Counted from the first letter of the stretch, positions 1-7,137 are shown. The stretch: DNA of 10,205 nt from Zancudomyces culisetae (GCA_001969505.1 LSSK01001197.1:1-10205); one strand, 5' to 3'. Numbers and translations: made by a program. The notes: generated by a model not told the origin, from the sequence alone.

Positions 1-62
1 GGAAAATCCTATTGGACTAGTACTAAAAAATGAAAACGAATTCAACACAAATATATCCGCAA

Positions 63-73
63 TGGTCTAGTGG
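63..73 (+). promoter_or_regulatory. A box of tRNA-Glu gene
   Basis: TGGTCTAGTGG fits the Pol III A-box consensus (TRGYNNANNNG). It lies in the D-arm of tRNA-Glu and is the first half of the internal TFIIIC-binding promoter. Confidence 0.85.
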
Positions 74-105
74 CTAGGATCCGACGCTCTCACCGTCGTG
101 GCCGG

Positions 106-116
106 GGTTCGATTCC
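106..116 (+). promoter_or_regulatory. B box of tRNA-Glu gene
   Basis: GGTTCGATTCC is a perfect match to the B-box consensus GGTTCGANTCC. It contrasts with the B-box position of the next tRNA (180-190, AGATCGAAACT), which departs from consensus at four positions. The strong promoter of the pair is therefore here. Confidence 0.87.
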
Positions 117-129
117 CCGTTGCGGAATT

Positions 130-201
130 AGCACCATAGCGCAGAGGAAGCGCGCAAGGCTCATAACCTTGAGGTCCCTAGATCGAAACTAGGTGGTGCT
201 A
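130..201 (+). tRNA. initiator tRNA-Met (anticodon CAT)
   Basis: This 72-nt cloverleaf has acceptor AGCACCA (130-136) pairing perfectly with TGGTGCT (194-200) and discriminator A201. The anticodon stem is 155-159 with 167-171 and the loop is CTCATAA, with CAT at 162-164. It is called initiator rather than elongator for two reasons. It has the A1:U72 terminal pair, and the T loop is ATCGAAA (182-188), carrying A54 and A60 instead of T54, both hallmarks of eukaryotic initiator tRNA. Oddly, the anticodon stem has only two of the three consecutive G:C pairs typical of initiators: position 29:41 is A:T (157/169). Its B-box equivalent is weak, and expression may depend on the tRNA-Glu promoter 2 bp upstream. 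Its 3' end is complementary to the primer-binding site of the LTR element at 1237-1246. Confidence 0.93.
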
Positions 202-203
202 CA

Positions 204-208
204 TTTTT
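204..208 (+). terminator. Pol III T5 terminator
   Basis: TTTTT begins two bases after the initiator tRNA gene and is the first run of four or more T downstream of either tRNA. It would end a joint tRNA-Glu/tRNA-iMet transcript. Confidence 0.85.
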
Positions 209-1027
209 ACGTTATCACACGTATATTTATACATTTTGATTTATAGAAACATTGCGATTAAACAGATAGAGATTATACTAGTATCTAATTTATTTTTCAG
301 ATTATTTATGTTTGAGTTTGGTATAACACTAAATATTCAATTATACTCAAGAATTGGATCACTTTACAAGTTTAGTTTGATATATAATCTATGCCATTAT
401 TGCGTTTATTGTGAGAACTTTACATCTGGTTAAAATGTATTTATGTTTTAAACTTATAATTATTGTAAATAGTTGTTGATATTAATAATTGAAAATTCTA
501 TGTTTAGTAATAATATATCTTATAAATACTGTGATTAAAATATTCTAACGTGTATTATAGCTTTGAAGCTTTAATTGTTTATTTGTAAAATTTAACATAT
601 TACAAAATTAATAATTAAAGAATGAAGCTATTATTCATATATATTTATTCAACATAGATTGAATACAAATGTATTAGTAATATGTTAAAAGTTTATTAAC
701 TACAAATCATTTACAGTATTATTTGGATATAATTAATATACAATTGTTATAGTTAAAATTATATCTATCATACTTGAAGGTGATAAAATAAATATAATTT
801 AAATAGATTTATTTGTTTGTTTTGTAGTAATAGTTTATAGTTGCATTTATAATTTGATTGTAAAATGAAATTTTACTTTGTTTGAAATTAAGCTAGACGT
901 GTATTTGACTATATAATTAATATTGATTACGTATCTATAATGTTGAAAATTATGTAAAGAAATATAATAGACTAAAAAATAATTTCTAACTATAAATGTA
1001 AAATTATTAAAATTTAGATAAATATAG
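209..1027. other. AT-rich region without recognisable gene
   Basis: This is highly AT-rich DNA with many stops in all frames. The one short open frame (236-433) starts at TTG, encodes an unremarkable 65-residue low-complexity peptide and is not credible. A 13-bp inverted repeat (591-603 with 677-689) is present, but perfect repeats of this length are expected by chance at this base composition. The last four bases (ATAG, 1024-1027) are one copy of the LTR element's target-site duplication. I see no promoter, RNA gene or protein homology. Confidence 0.6.
1024..1027. repeat. target-site duplication, left copy
   Basis: ATAG directly precedes the 5' LTR and recurs directly after the 3' LTR at 5982-5985. 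Four bases is a normal duplication length for gypsy-type integrases. Five bases do not match (TATAG against ATAGT). Confidence 0.85.
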
Positions 1028-1233
1028 TGTCGTAGCCGACAGTAGTAATTCTCGATAATAAATATTAACGTAAATTGGATAACTTACAAAGAGTCAGAGA
1101 TAAGGAAATAGGAAGATAAAAAGGCTAAAAAAGGAGTAAGGAAATTAAAGAGTACGTTTTTGGTAGATAGTTAATAGGGTTAGTTAAGTTAGATATATCT
1201 AAATAAAGTTACAATATAAGTCGCAACACGACA
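1028..1233 (+). repeat. 5' LTR of Ty3/gypsy element
   Basis: This 206-bp LTR is identical base for base to 5776-5981. It begins TGTCG and ends CGACA, a 5-bp terminal inverted repeat with the canonical TG...CA ends bound by integrase. It contains a perfect 14-bp palindrome (TTAGATATATCTAA, 1189-1202) overlapping a TATA-like core, followed at once by AATAAA (1202-1207). These are candidate promoter and polyadenylation signals, but the U3/R/U5 borders cannot be set from sequence alone. The first 14 bases (TGTCG-TAGC-CGACA) can also fold on themselves. Confidence 0.95.
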
Positions 1234-1236
1234 AAT

Positions 1237-1246
1237 TGGTAGCACC
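1237..1246 (+). promoter_or_regulatory. primer-binding site (initiator tRNA-Met)
   Basis: TGGTAGCACC lies three bases after the 5' LTR. It is the exact complement of the 3' end of the initiator tRNA at 130-201 once CCA is added (...GGTGCTACCA). The match stops at the eleventh base (C against the A needed). Minus-strand cDNA synthesis would start here. A PBS for initiator tRNA-Met is well known in yeast Ty1 and Ty3. Confidence 0.88.
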
Positions 1247-1253
1247 CAAACAA

Positions 1254-2105
1254 ATGACAGACAAGTTTCAGAGTGCACGAACTTTGGGGATGATAAGGGT
1301 AGAGCCGTTTAAAGGCGAAGAGTTAAATGCGGATTTTGCAAAATGGGCAAAGGAGACTTCGCGAGATCTTCTCGCTGGAGGTGTGGACGAGGAAAAACAG
1401 AGAGTAAGACTCCTGTTAACGTATATGGATGGAAGAGCAAGGCTTGCAAGAAATGCATACTATGCCGAACTGGATGACGAGAAGTCCAAGAAAAAAGAAC
1501 TAGAAAAAATAAGTGAATTGATAACATACTTCGCACCCAAGTTTCAACAACCCAATTCGGAGATCATACTTAGGCAAAGATTGAATGACCTAAAACAAGT
1601 AGGTTCGATAGAAGAATATATTTTACAAGAAGAAGAAATAGTAGGTTCTGTTAACTTCAAAGATGACTTCGATCGAATGTATCACTTTATGAGTGGGTTA
1701 AAAAAAGACGTACTAAAGGCCGTAATGTCAAAAAACCCAAGGACATTCGACGACCTAAAACAAAATGCAATCAATTTTGTAAACGAAACTACTACAGGAA
1801 CTGCAATGATGAACGCCGGAATAAAAGAAGCTGAGACTCCAGAATACATGGATTTAGACTATATAAAAACAGAGCTGGAGGAACAAAAAGAACAGCTAAA
1901 CGCAATTAATTTAAACTATAGAAATCAAAACAGTTCCAAACGACAAAAAATTGTGTACACCGATCCGACTAACGATAGAGCGCCAATTGATGTATATTCG
2001 AAAGAAGGAAAGGAGTACATTATAAGAAACAGACTTTGTTTTAACTGCGGCAAACACGGCCATACCTCGAGAGAGTGCCGGGGAAAAGTCAATGGTTTCC
2101 AGTAG
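1254..2105 (+). CDS. gag: Gag polyprotein of Ty3/gypsy element
   Basis: This is the structural protein that forms the virus-like particle and packages element RNA. The first ATG is at 1254, 8 nt past the primer-binding site, giving 283 residues; the frame is open back to a TTG at 1236, but that lies within the PBS and is not a plausible eukaryotic start. The middle (about residues 60-190) resembles the Ty3-type capsid domain, a helical region with the pattern QRLNDLKQ..SIEEYI...F..GLKKDV. A lysine/glutamine-rich stretch follows, then a CCHC zinc knuckle at residues 262-275 (C-X2-C-X4-H-X4-C), eight residues before the TAG at 2103. The frame overlaps pol (open from 2045) by 61 nt. A -1 slip at 2081-2087 would bypass the stop and fuse Gag to Pol. 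There are no internal stops. The capsid assignment rests on pattern, the knuckle on explicit residues. Confidence 0.93.
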   Translation: MTDKFQSARTLGMIRVEPFKGEELNADFAKWAKETSRDLLAGGVDEEKQRVRLLLTYMDGRARLARNAYYAELDDEKSKKKELEKISELITYFAPKFQQPNSEIILRQRLNDLKQVGSIEEYILQEEEIVGSVNFKDDFDRMYHFMSGLKKDVLKAVMSKNPRTFDDLKQNAINFVNETTTGTAMMNAGIKEAETPEYMDLDYIKTELEEQKEQLNAINLNYRNQNSSKRQKIVYTDPTNDRAPIDVYSKEGKEYIIRNRLCFNCGKHGHTSRECRGKVNGFQ

Positions 2106-2139
2106 GGGGTGTACTCAGAAACCCGAAAACACCGAACCC
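2081..2139 (+). promoter_or_regulatory. -1 programmed frameshift signal (gag-pol)
   Basis: The heptamer G GGA AAA (2081-2087) sits in gag phase and fits the X XXY YYZ rule. After a one-base back-slip, translation continues in the open pol frame at 2087. Six bases later GGTTTC (2094-2099) can pair with GAAACC (2118-2123). Within that loop GGTGT (2108-2112) can pair with ACACC (2129-2133), extended by GGG (2105-2107) with CCC (2137-2139) across a GAA bulge. The nesting order gives an H-type pseudoknot, the usual stimulator of -1 frameshifting. The gag stop at 2103 lies 15 bases past the heptamer. The pairing was found by eye and no energies were computed. Confidence 0.78.
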
Positions 2140-5100
2140 CAAAGAAGATAGTTTTATAGGACATTCATTTTATAACAATACTAATAGTTTAGATAGCAAC
2201 TTTATTGATAAAAAACAAGATAGTATAAAAAATACAAAAAACATAAAAGATACAAAAAATGTGAAAACAGAAAAAAACTTTAAAAAAATACTTACTAAAG
2301 ATGAATACACACAGAAAAAATACAATAGACAAACCACCTCGAATTCGTATAGGTTTGCACCGAGACAAATCAATAACAACGACAAAAAGTGGACAGAATA
2401 CAGGGAACCACCGAAAATTATCGACGTCGACGAGAAAACGGAGTCCGAAGAGAACAGCGACAGATACGACAGCGACGACGGAACAAAAACTTTACCTAAA
2501 AACATAGAGAAAGAAACAATGGAGCTCAGTTTAGAAAATAAAGAGGATACAAAGATGATTGATTTTGACAAGATATTTAGTCTGGGTAACCTCAAAACGG
2601 ACTACAATCATCCCGAAATCACAACGAAAATAAACAACAAAAACATCAAAACCTTGCTCGACTCTGGTGCAACCTCCAACTTTATTTCAGTTGAAACAAC
2701 AAAAAATTTAAATTTAAAAACTTATAAAGTAAAAGACATAACTATAAAGCTAGCCGATGGAAAAAATGTACAATGCGATATGCAAACAAGTTTTGACTTA
2801 ACTCTAAACGGAACAATAATTCGTACTAACGCATTCGTAATCGGTATATCGAACTTTGATCTTATCCTAGGGTTCTATTTTTGGCAAAAATATAAGATTA
2901 GTTTTGATTATAACAAGAAAGTTTGGTATGGTTACAATAATAATAAACAATTTTTATTATACTCACCTTCTGAAACAGAAGTTATATCGAGGAACAAAAT
3001 GTCGAAGTTATTAAAGAAGAATCAAGTTGAAGAAGTATTCTATATTCAAATTAGAGAAGAAGAAAATTTAAATTTATTTTCAGAAAAATCAAAAATGAAA
3101 GATACAGTTTCAAAATATGAAAAATTATTTGATGATTCAAAAATTTTTTTACCACCAGAAAGAAAAATCCATCATAAAATTGAAACAGGGGAAAATGAAC
3201 CAGTAGCAAGACCACCATATCGGATGGGTGAAAAACAATTAACTGAAGTTAAACAACAGGTAGACAAGCTGTTAAAACAAGGAATCATCAGGCCTTCCAC
3301 ATCACCGTGGGCAAGCCCTGTGCTTTTGGTAAAAAAACGAGACGGTAGCTACAGAATGTGCGTAGACTATCGTGCTCTTAATAAAGTTACCATTAAAGAC
3401 AGATATCCTCTTCCGAGGATAGATGATTGCCTTGACAGACTCCACAACGCTAAAATGTTTTCTTCACTAGATCTGAGAAGTGGATACCATCAGATCCGAA
3501 TGGACCCAAAATCAGTAGAAAAAACAGCTTTTAACACAATGTATGGAGGGTATGAATTTTTAGCAATGCCGTTCGGGTTGTGCAATGCCCCTAGTACCTT
3601 CCAAAGATTGATGAATGACATGTTAAGACCTTTTCTGGACAAATTTGTCATCGTATATTTGGATGATATACTAATTTATTCAAGAAACCAAGACGAACAT
3701 AAAAAACATCTAGAATTGGTACTAAAGAAGTTGGAGGAGAACGAGATGATATTGAACAAAGATAAATGTTTATTTGGAGTAGAAGAATTGTCCTTCTTAG
3801 GACACCATATAAAAAGAGGAACTATAAAACCGTGCAGAGATAAGATTGAAGCAATAAATAACTGGAAAAAGCCTGAAAACGTTCGTCAAATGCTATCGTT
3901 TCTGGGACTCGCGAATTACTATCGAAAATTCATACCTGGGTTTTCAAAGATCGCGGAACCGTTGTACCTACAAATAAAAGGTTATGAAAAGTTACAAGAA
4001 AAAGTAAAATGGACGCCTGAGGCAATAGTAGCATTTAGTAACTTAAAAGAGAATCTTACCGATGCATGTGAATTGTATCCACCAGACTGGACAAAACCGT
4101 TTATTCTTGAAACCGACGCCAGTGGCACAGCAATTGGAGCGGTCCTGTCCCAAGAACAAGACCAAGGTCGAACTCCGATTGCCTTCGAGTCCCGTCTGCT
4201 GAATCAAGCTGAAAAAAACTATTCAACTAGAGAAAAAGAAATGTTAGCAATAATCCACGCCTTAAAGAAATGGAAACACTATTGCGAAAATGGATTAACA
4301 ATTTATACAGATCATAAAACACTTACCGGGATATTCGAAGATCAGGTACCGTCAAACAGAATCGCTCGATGGCTGGAAGAGTGGCAACACATAGCTCCAA
4401 AAGTCGAATACATTCCAGGCAAAGAAAACATTGTAGCCGACGCCTTATCCAGGAAGGAGCAGTTATTACCTATATCTACATTAACAGCTGTAGAATGGCC
4501 ACTTAAACTAAAAGAATTTCTGTTAAATAATTCAATTCCTCAAGATGAGGAAACAAGAAGACTCTTTGAGAGGGAAAAAAGCAACTTTATTATAAAAAAT
4601 GGGAAACTTTTCAGGAAAGTAAATTATAAAACATTACCATATATAGGAGAAACTAATAGAAAAGAATTAATAAATACATACCATGTTGGGTTGGCTCACC
4701 TAGGGATAAACAACGTCAACAACCTTATGAGACTGAGATACTGGTGGCCAAAAATGAGGACTACCATAGCAACAACTATAAGTACCTGCAGGGAGTGCCA
4801 GGCATACGGAAAAACGAAGGGTACCAAGGCACCGCTGCACCCAATTACCCAGCCAGAAGATGCATTTGCTAGGTGGGGAATTGACTTCATCGGCCCACTT
4901 CCTAGAACTCGACTTGGCAATCGCTGGATATTGGTTGCAGTCGACTACCTCACCAACTGGGTAGTCGCCGAGGCAACAACTGATGCGACAGCGCAAACCG
5001 TATCTAATTTTATATACAAAAAGATAATGTTAAACTTCGGCTGCCCCAAGGAAATAATCTCGGACAGGGGCAAACAGTTTGTGTCCGAAACTTTAAGAAA

Positions 5101-5806
5101 TTACCTACAAACGATGAAAGTTAACCATAAGTTAACCTCGGCCTATCATCCGAGAACAAACGGTAAAACCGAGAGAACAAACGGTATTATATCAGCAGCA
5201 CTCACCAAGCTTGCTTCACAATCTAGAAATAATTGGGATATATACCTACCTCAAGTGTTGTGGTCTGCTCGTATTCGCACACACAGACCCACAGGATTGT
5301 CGCCCTATTTTTTAGTATATGGTAAAGAGCCGAGAATTCCAGGTGACTCGAACTTACCAGAGGATATACAAGAAAGTAGAAATAACAATATATGGGAAGA
5401 GGAAATTGGAAGAATAAGTAGTTTACAAAAAATTAGAGAAAAAGCAAAATCGGACCAAAATAAAGCGGGCGAAAAAATGAAAATTTTTTATGACAAGAAA
5501 ATTAAATTTCAACCTTTAAAAAGGGGCGAATGGGTTTTTGTAAAAGTGTTTAACAAAAAGAAATTGGAATCGAATTTCTCTGGGCCATATAAAATAAAAG
5601 AAAGAACACCATTTAACACTTATAGGCTGGAAGATTGGACTGGGCAAACAATAAACGAATTATTTCACCATGACCGATTAAAAAGAGCAAACGTAAACCC
5701 ACAAGCAAATACAAATGAATCTACAGATAATTTTAATAATACAATAAACGATCTACTCAACAGAGGAGGGAATGATGTCGTAGCCGACAGTAGTAATTCT
5801 CGATAA
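2087..5806 (+). CDS. pol: Pol polyprotein: protease, RT, RNase H, integrase
   Basis: Pol supplies the enzymes for particle maturation, cDNA synthesis and integration. The frame is open from 2045 with no ATG near its beginning, so it is taken to be reached by -1 frameshift from gag; 2087 is the first codon after the slip. In order: a Lys/Asn/Glu-rich linker (to about 2580); aspartic protease with DSGA at 2660-2671 and ILG near 2864; reverse transcriptase with the D-containing SSLDLRSGYHQI block near 3460 and YLDD at 3656-3667; RNase H with acidic residues at 4115 (DAS), 4232/4238, 4310 (TDH) and 4439; integrase HHCC zinc finger (H 4682, H 4697, C 4787, C 4796); integrase core D 4883, D 5063, E 5171 with the exact D-35-E spacing; and a GPY/F module at 5582. 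No chromodomain follows. All catalytic residues are present and there is no stop until TAA 5804-5806, which lies 31 bases inside the 3' LTR. Confidence 0.95.
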   Translation, partial: SQWFPVGGVLRNPKTPNPKEDSFIGHSFYNNTNSLDSNFIDKKQDSIKNTKNIKDTKNVKTEKNFKKILTKDEYTQKKYNRQTTSNSYRFAPRQINNNDKKWTEYREPPKIIDVDEKTESEENSDRYDSDDGTKTLPKNIEKETMELSLENKEDTKMIDFDKIFSLGNLKTDYNHPEITTKINNKNIKTLLDSGATSNFISVETTKNLNLKTYKVKDITIKLADGKNVQCDMQTSFDLTLNGTIIRTNAFVIGISNFDLILGFYFWQKYKISFDYNKKVWYGYNNNKQFLLYSPSETEVISRNKMSKLLKKNQVEEVFYIQIREEENLNLFSEKSKMKDTVSKYEKLFDDSKIFLPPERKIHHKIETGENEPVARPPYRMGEKQLTEVKQQVDKLLKQGIIRPSTSPWASPVLLVKKRDGSYRMCVDYRALNKVTIKDRYPLPRIDDCLDRLHNAKMFSSLDLRSGYHQIRMDPKSVEKTAFNTMYGGYEFLAMPFGLCNAPSTFQRLMNDMLRPFLDKFVIVYLDDILIYSRNQDEHKKHLELVLKKLEENEMILNKDKCLFGVEELSFLGHHIKRGTIKPCRDKIEAINNWKKPENVRQMLSFLGLANYYRKFIPGFSKIAEPLYLQIKGYEKLQEKVKWTPEAIVAFSNLKENLTDACELYPPDWTKPFILETDASGTAIGAVLSQEQDQGRTPIAFESRLLNQAEKNYSTREKEMLAIIHALKKWKHYCENGLTIYTDHKTLTGIFEDQVPSNRIARWLEEWQHIAPKVEYIPGKENIVADALSRKEQLLPISTLTAVEWPLKLKEFLLNNSIPQDEETRRLFEREKSNFIIKNGKLFRKVNYKTLPYIGETNRKELINTYHVGLAHLGINNVNNLMRLRYWWPKMRTTIATTISTCRECQAYGKTKGTKAPLHPITQPEDAFARWGIDFIGPLPRTRLGNRWILVAVDYLTNWVVAEATTDATAQTVSNFIYKKIMLNFGCPKEIISDRGKQFVSETLRNYLQTMKVNHKLTSAYHPRTNGKTERTNGIISAALTKLASQSRNNWDIYLPQVLWSARIRTHRPTGLSPYFLVYGKEPRIPGDSNLPEDIQESRNNNIWEEEIGRISSLQKIREKAKSDQNKAGEKMKIFYDKKIKFQPLKRGEWVFVKVFNKKKLESNFSGPYKIKERTPFNTYRLEDWTGQTINELFHHDRLKRANVNPQANTNESTDNFNNTINDLLNRGGNDVVADSSNSR
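5762..5772 (+). promoter_or_regulatory. polypurine tract
   Basis: AGAGGAGGGAA ends three bases (TGA) before the 3' LTR. Such a tract resists RNase H and primes plus-strand DNA synthesis. It is also coding, lying within the last codons of pol. Confidence 0.8.
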
Positions 5807-5981
5807 TAAATATTAACGTAAATTGGATAACTTACAAAGAGTCAGAGATAAGGAAATAGGAAGATAAAAAGGCTAAAAAAGGAGTAAGGAAATTAAAGAG
5901 TACGTTTTTGGTAGATAGTTAATAGGGTTAGTTAAGTTAGATATATCTAAATAAAGTTACAATATAAGTCGCAACACGACA
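5776..5981 (+). repeat. 3' LTR of Ty3/gypsy element
   Basis: This 206-bp LTR is identical to 1028-1233 at every position. Its first 31 bases encode the last residues of Pol and its stop codon, so the LTR edge is under coding constraint in this copy. The palindrome TTAGATATATCTAA is at 5937-5950 and AATAAA at 5950-5955, with another AATAAA at 5805-5810 overlapping the pol stop. It ends CGACA and is followed by the ATAG duplication. Confidence 0.95.
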
Positions 5982-5985
5982 ATAG
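5982..5985. repeat. target-site duplication, right copy
   Basis: ATAG directly after the 3' LTR matches 1024-1027. Removing the element and one copy would restore an uninterrupted AT-rich site (...AAAT-ATAG-TATCC...). Confidence 0.85.
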
Positions 5986-6409
5986 TATCCGAAAAGCATA
6001 ATTTAATCTACACCACTGTACGTGTGTACCTCGTATGCTCCATTTTGCACGCTCAGGCACTAATTACGCATATTTGAGCGGGCATTGGGTATTTAGGTGA
6101 GAAGCTAGCATATTTTCTATTACGAACAATAATTAGTTGTAAATATTCTGTGACTCATATGATATTTCGAATGTTTTTGAATTTAAACTTTATTTATGAT
6201 TATATTAGTCAATATCTAACATATTTTTATTTGTATACTGTTATATATATACATACTTATTATACACTTTAAAATTTTAATAAATAAATTTGTATAATAA
6301 ATCATTATTATGATTAGGTATCAATTAAACAGTCAGTACTAAATTTAATTTTCTAGTCCATTACCTAATTAGAAACATTACACATATAAGTTAAATATTA
6401 CGCAATTTC

Positions 6410-6441
6410 TGGGGACAATTATTACTTAATATGTCACCCCA
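6410..6441. repeat. GC-clamped imperfect hairpin
   Basis: TGGGG (6410-6414) pairs with CCCCA (6437-6441) and ACA with TGT inside a 2-nt bulge. The G/C clamp is conspicuous in the surrounding A/T-only DNA. No function can be assigned. Confidence 0.4.
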
Positions 6442-7031
6442 TACAATCCAAAACCTTCTAGAACAATTCAAATTAAATATTGATTAGTACACTGGGTTAA
6501 TAGTTTAGGTTAGTTTTATTTATTAAAGTTATTTTATAAGTAATAACTAATATTTTACTAAACTTTAACATAATCTGAAACAATTATATATAATTAATGA
6601 TAAGTACTCCAAAAAATTAATCATTTTAAGTAAATATTTCTTGACAGTTGTAAACCAGATAAAAAAAACTTAGATTACAATGTAAGGGAATTGTATCATT
6701 TTTTTATTACAAAATTTTTAATTATAACTAATTAAACTAGTTAATATAAAACATTAAATTTTATATTAAATAATACCAATGTACATAAAACATATTGTTA
6801 AACCAAATGAATAAAACGTATCATTATATCTATTACCATTAAAGAATTATTGATGATTTACCAACTCTTATATATCAAATGTATCATAACATTATTTTAT
6901 ATAGTTACAATATTAAATAATTAATGTTAATGATATTACATGTGAACCATTAATATTATTTAATTTAAGTTTATATGATTGAATTATTATTTAATTAACG
7001 TTTTGAAACATTAATATTAATACACATGATC

Positions 7032-7058
7032 ATTATTAAATATAACTTATTTAATAAT
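7032..7058. repeat. 11-bp A/T inverted repeat
   Basis: ATTATTAAATA and TATTTAATAAT are perfect inverses around a 5-nt loop (TAACT). The arms contain only A and T, so chance is a real possibility. Confidence 0.45.
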
Positions 7059-7137
7059 ATGTAAATTAATGATTTAAGTATATTATTTATAAATGTTTAT
7101 GATAATATTAGTTAGTTTTATATTTAGTTATATTTCA

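Larger units (their letters stand above)
56..127 (+). tRNA. tRNA-Glu (anticodon CTC)
   Basis: This 72-nt cloverleaf decodes GAG as glutamate. The acceptor arm TCCGCAA (56-62) pairs fully with TTGCGGA (120-126), with discriminator A127. The anticodon stem 82-86 (CGACG) pairs with 94-98 (CGTCG) around loop 87-93, with anticodon CTC at 89-91. The T arm is GC-rich with a normal TTCG-type loop. The opening TCCNNNA with the TGGTCTAGTGG D-arm is the usual eukaryotic tRNA-Glu pattern. CCA is not encoded. Only TT separates it from the next tRNA and there is no T-tract terminator of its own, so it is probably transcribed together with the downstream initiator tRNA. Confidence 0.96.
1028..5981 (+). mobile_element. 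complete Ty3/gypsy-type LTR retrotransposon
   Basis: This 4954-bp element replicates through an RNA intermediate by reverse transcription and inserts with its own integrase. Two identical 206-bp LTRs (1028-1233, 5776-5981) start TGTCG and end CGACA. They are flanked by ATAG on both sides (1024-1027, 5982-5985). Inside, in order, are a primer-binding site complementary to initiator tRNA-Met, gag with a CCHC knuckle, then pol as protease, RT, RNase H and integrase. That domain order (integrase last) and the D-D-35-E integrase with GPY/F module place it in Ty3/gypsy (Metaviridae) rather than Ty1/copia. No env-like frame and no chromodomain are seen. All frames are uninterrupted, so it may be an active copy. 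LTR identity implies recent insertion. I do not assign a named family. Confidence 0.95.

Noticed and set aside
236-433. 65-codon open frame in AT-rich DNA
   Set aside because: It starts at TTG, has low-complexity hydrophobic composition and no motif; it is expected by chance.
591-689. 13-bp inverted repeat (591-603 / 677-689) as a possible MITE
   Set aside because: Its arms are almost entirely A/T, no flanking duplication was found, and perfect repeats of this length are expected by chance in several kb at this base composition.
201-1028. Ty3-style targeting of the LTR element to the tRNA genes
   Set aside because: Ty3 inserts within a few bases of Pol III start sites. Here the LTR begins more than 800 bp downstream of the tRNA pair, so proximity is no evidence of targeting.
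1309-1536. Antisense open frame across gag, and similar ones at 2170-2595 and 4696-4996
   Set aside because: These are shadows of the well-supported gag and pol frames with no independent motif.
5600-5806. Possible env-like gene or chromodomain at the end of pol
   Set aside because: After the GPY/F module only a short polar tail remains before the stop in the LTR. There is no membrane segment, signal peptide or chromodomain pattern.
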